NCBI GenBank assembly: GCA_947097375.1
Contig: CAMURE010000008.1
Coordinates: 1-14,613 of the forward strand
DNA: 14,613 nucleotides
Origin: an uncultured Candidatus Saccharibacteria bacterium
GTDB lineage: Bacteria; Patescibacteria; Saccharimonadia; Saccharimonadales; Nanosynbacteraceae
Reading direction: 5' to 3'
Positions 13,405 to 14,613 of the stretch are shown here, piece by piece (position 1 is the first letter of the stretch; each line of letters begins with the position of its first letter). The notes beneath the pieces are model-generated. The model had not been told where the DNA came from, made no database searches, and saw nothing but the letters and a program-made list of their open reading frames with translations. Both the position numbers and the translations under genes were made by a program.

Positions 13405-14097
13405 CTACCTTGTTCCTTTTCTAATTTGTGTAGAAGATATGTCGTTATCCATATTCTTTCTATCCGTAACTATCAATCTATTATCATTAAAAGCCGCTGA
13501 AGCCCACGACTCTGATCTTATACAGAATTCCGATATATGTTCCCTTCCTGGACGAATAACACATACCGCACGACCGCCATTAGATAGATGCTCTCTCATG
13601 CTAGGTAATTGATCCGATCCAACTACGAAGAATAATCTACAGGAGGCAATACCTAAACATTGCTCTATAGTTTTGGGAACATAATCATTTATCTGGTCTA
13701 TCCCTGCAGCCGGCCCCGATAGATCATCAACATAAGTTGGAGTACAATCTATTGCTGGTAGAGAAAGGATTCTGCGCACTCTCTCATCGTAAGGCCATCC
13801 ACCCTGCCCACCGCCCAACTTATCTATAACATATTCAGAACTATTAGGCGTAACTACCAGTGTTTCTACGGCCACTCCCTTAGCGATTAGCGCATGTTTT
13901 GCTGAAGTAATTGCATCAATATGACCGTCGTGTATTGGAGCAAAAGAACCAACCATAACAACCGCACCAAAGTTAGAAATATCTGTACTTAAATGCGAAT
14001 CAACACCCGAAATTATCTCTATCGTATCTATATTCGTCATAACTTTTGTACAATTAAAGTACTTACTTGAAATAAAATCAACTACTTTTTGCCACAA
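13405..14097 (-). CDS. NadD-like nucleotidyltransferase (HxGH superfamily)
   Basis: A 230-residue nucleotidyltransferase from the TTG at 14097. Signatures: VGSFAPIHDGH (49-59; HxGH for NTP binding), FFVVGSDQLPSM (157-168, the GxD region of NadD), CVIRPGRE and ISSTQIRKG (220-228, the ISSTxIR triphosphate-binding motif). The order matches nicotinate/nicotinamide mononucleotide adenylyltransferases, but the segment SSEYVIDKLGGGQGGWPYDERV after the first strand is unlike standard NadD, and the HxGH motif is preceded by an unusual N-terminal extension. The start is uncertain: an ATG at 14040 gives 211 residues. The TTG is supported by a TATAAA box at 14113-14108; neither has a good Shine-Dalgarno. 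It could use NaMN, NMN, or another phosphorylated compound such as the product of the neighbouring kinase. Housekeeping NadD would have to be encoded elsewhere. Confidence 0.8.
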   Translation of the reverse strand: MWQKVVDFISSKYFNCTKVMTNIDTIEIISGVDSHLSTDISNFGAVVMVGSFAPIHDGHIDAITSAKHALIAKGVAVETLVVTPNSSEYVIDKLGGGQGGWPYDERVRRILSLPAIDCTPTYVDDLSGPAAGIDQINDYVPKTIEQCLGIASCRLFFVVGSDQLPSMREHLSNGGRAVCVIRPGREHISEFCIRSESWASAAFNDNRLIVTDRKNMDNDISSTQIRKGTR

Positions 14098-14115
14098 CTA
14101 ACATATATTTATAAC

Positions 14116-14136
14116 AATATCACGAAGCATGATATT
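14116..14136. repeat. Inverted repeat AATATCA-7-TGATATT at island edge
   Basis: Perfect seven-base arms with a seven-base spacer (CGAAGCA), lying between the permease stop codon (14144) and the -10 box of the nucleotidyltransferase gene (14113-14108). It could be an operator overlapping the -35 zone, a hairpin acting as a weak terminator of the permease mRNA (no good T run), or a recombinase site near the island junction. Confidence 0.45.
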
Positions 14137-14143
14137 CTGCCAA

Positions 14144-14613
14144 TTATTCCCACCGAAACAGCTTGATCGCCACGACATAGATAACGAGAGTCCAAGCAGC
14201 GACAGCACCGATTTGCGGCAGGGCCTCGATGAAACTGGCATGCTCAGTCATGATCAAACGGAAACCATCAGTAATCGGCGTCATCGGGATAAACTGGGCG
14301 GCACCGCGTAACCACTCTGGGAACATGTACAGCGGGAAGAATGCACCAGACAAGAACATCATCGGGAAAGAAAGTAAGTTGCTCAGCGGTGCGGACTGAT
14401 TTTCATTCTTTGCCCAGCCGCCGATCAACAGGCCCAAGCCTACCATCATAAAGGCCGCCAGCACCGCCATAAGGACAAAGATCCCCCAATCGCCGCGCAT
14501 ATTAAACTGGAACAACAGCATACCAACAACAATCATCATCGTCAAACTGAGCAGCGAAATAATCGTATAGTGAATCGCCATGGAGATGATCAGCTGGCCC
14601 GAGGTAAACGGCG
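14144..14613 (-). CDS. ABC-2 type transporter permease, C-terminal part (runs off right edge)
   Basis: The frame is open to the edge, so this is the last 155 or so codons of a longer gene; residues before the internal Met at 14581 read PFTSGQLIIS. Four to five hydrophobic helices are visible, with LIGGWAKNENQSAPLSNLLSFPMMFLSGAFFPLYMFPEWL, the conserved ABC-2 segment before the last helices, and PMTPITDGFRLIM. Such permeases pair with a nucleotide-binding protein in exporters of drugs, glycans or lipids; the partner would be beyond the edge. The end AIKLFRWE-TAA overlaps the 25-bp repeat at 14148-14172, so the current 3' end and stop codon are probably supplied by the island. Confidence 0.88.
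   Translation of the reverse strand, partial: PFTSGQLIISMAIHYTIISLLSLTMMIVVGMLLFQFNMRGDWGIFVLMAVLAAFMMVGLGLLIGGWAKNENQSAPLSNLLSFPMMFLSGAFFPLYMFPEWLRGAAQFIPMTPITDGFRLIMTEHASFIEALPQIGAVAAWTLVIYVVAIKLFRWE
14148..14172. repeat. Right copy of 25-bp direct repeat flanking the island
   Basis: Identical to 11015-11039 and in the same orientation; it forms the last codons of the intact permease gene. After integration this copy keeps the reading frame complete, as is usual for elements that use a gene's 3' end as target. Confidence 0.75.

Larger units (their letters stand above)
11040..14147. mobile_element. Putative genomic island in the 3' end of an ABC-2 permease gene
   Basis: About 3.1 kb bounded by the 25-bp direct repeats. 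Four genes in two convergent pairs: kinase and phosphatase (+), nucleotidyltransferase and HIT protein (-). Base composition is clearly lower in GC than the surroundings: sample 60-base blocks at 12121 and 13441 hold 12 and 20 G+C, while the block at 7501 holds 41. Stretches of A and T, and codons such as AGA and ATA, are common only here. No integrase, transposase or recombinase lies inside, so any mobility would depend on enzymes elsewhere, or the island is a fixed remnant. The alternative is deletion and replacement between two tandem paralogous permease genes. Confidence 0.6.

Noticed and set aside
11225..14097. Cassette as an aminoglycoside-resistance or toxin-antitoxin module
   Set aside because: The kinase has only the generic APH-fold motifs and no likeness I recognise to resistance enzymes; HIT and NadD-like proteins are not known toxin partners, and neither pair has the small-protein layout of a toxin-antitoxin operon.

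Overview
The window reads as a chromosomal segment of a small-genome bacterium of the Candidate Phyla Radiation, most likely a Candidatus Saccharibacteria (TM7) relative. This assignment is an inference from the gene set: a class I (archaeal-type) lysyl-tRNA synthetase, a short type IV prepilin, a CNNM/CorC-like CBS protein, a membrane-anchored DsbA-like protein, and several genes whose -10 box sits directly in front of the start codon. TGA is an ordinary stop codon (recA, the Nudix gene and the hydrolase gene all end in TGA), which argues against the UGA-recoding CPR lineages. No rRNA, tRNA, CRISPR array, transposase or integrase is visible.

Layout. (1) 1-2527, minus strand: a tight operon recA - Nudix hydrolase - RBBP9/YdeN-like serine hydrolase - recX (recX runs off the left edge). 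(2) 2580-5693: prepilin (+), bacterial PH-domain membrane protein (-), CBS/CorC-like membrane protein (-) and a DsbA-family oxidoreductase (+), ending in a strong terminator at 5731-5765. (3) 5694-6056: a stretch normally left blank, but its minus strand carries a good promoter, a foldable leader, a Shine-Dalgarno and a 31-codon ORF running into the reverse face of that terminator. (4) 6057-8792, minus: CorA-type Mg2+ channel and a 14-TM DHA2 drug-efflux MFS protein with an operator-like palindrome at its promoter. (5) 8896-10882, minus: MazG-like nucleotide pyrophosphohydrolase and class I LysRS. (6) 10937-14613: the 3' end of an ABC-2 permease gene occurs twice, once intact (14144 to the right edge) and once as a frameshifted scrap (11011-11086) followed by the terminator. 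Between the copies lies an AT-richer block of about 3.1 kb with four genes in two convergent pairs: APH/choline-kinase-like kinase and inositol-monophosphatase-family phosphatase (+), NadD-like nucleotidyltransferase and HIT protein (-).

The best candidate for something undescribed is this last block. It looks like a small genomic island integrated into the 3' end of the permease gene. It has a 25-bp perfect direct repeat at its edges and carries a compact set of small-molecule phosphate chemistry: phosphorylate, nucleotidylate, cleave the nucleotidyl bond, dephosphorylate. The substrate cannot be read from sequence. The second candidate is the 31-codon gene at 5793-5888. A recurring regulatory theme is the extended -10 promoter (TGN-TATAMT) with leaderless or near-leaderless starts.
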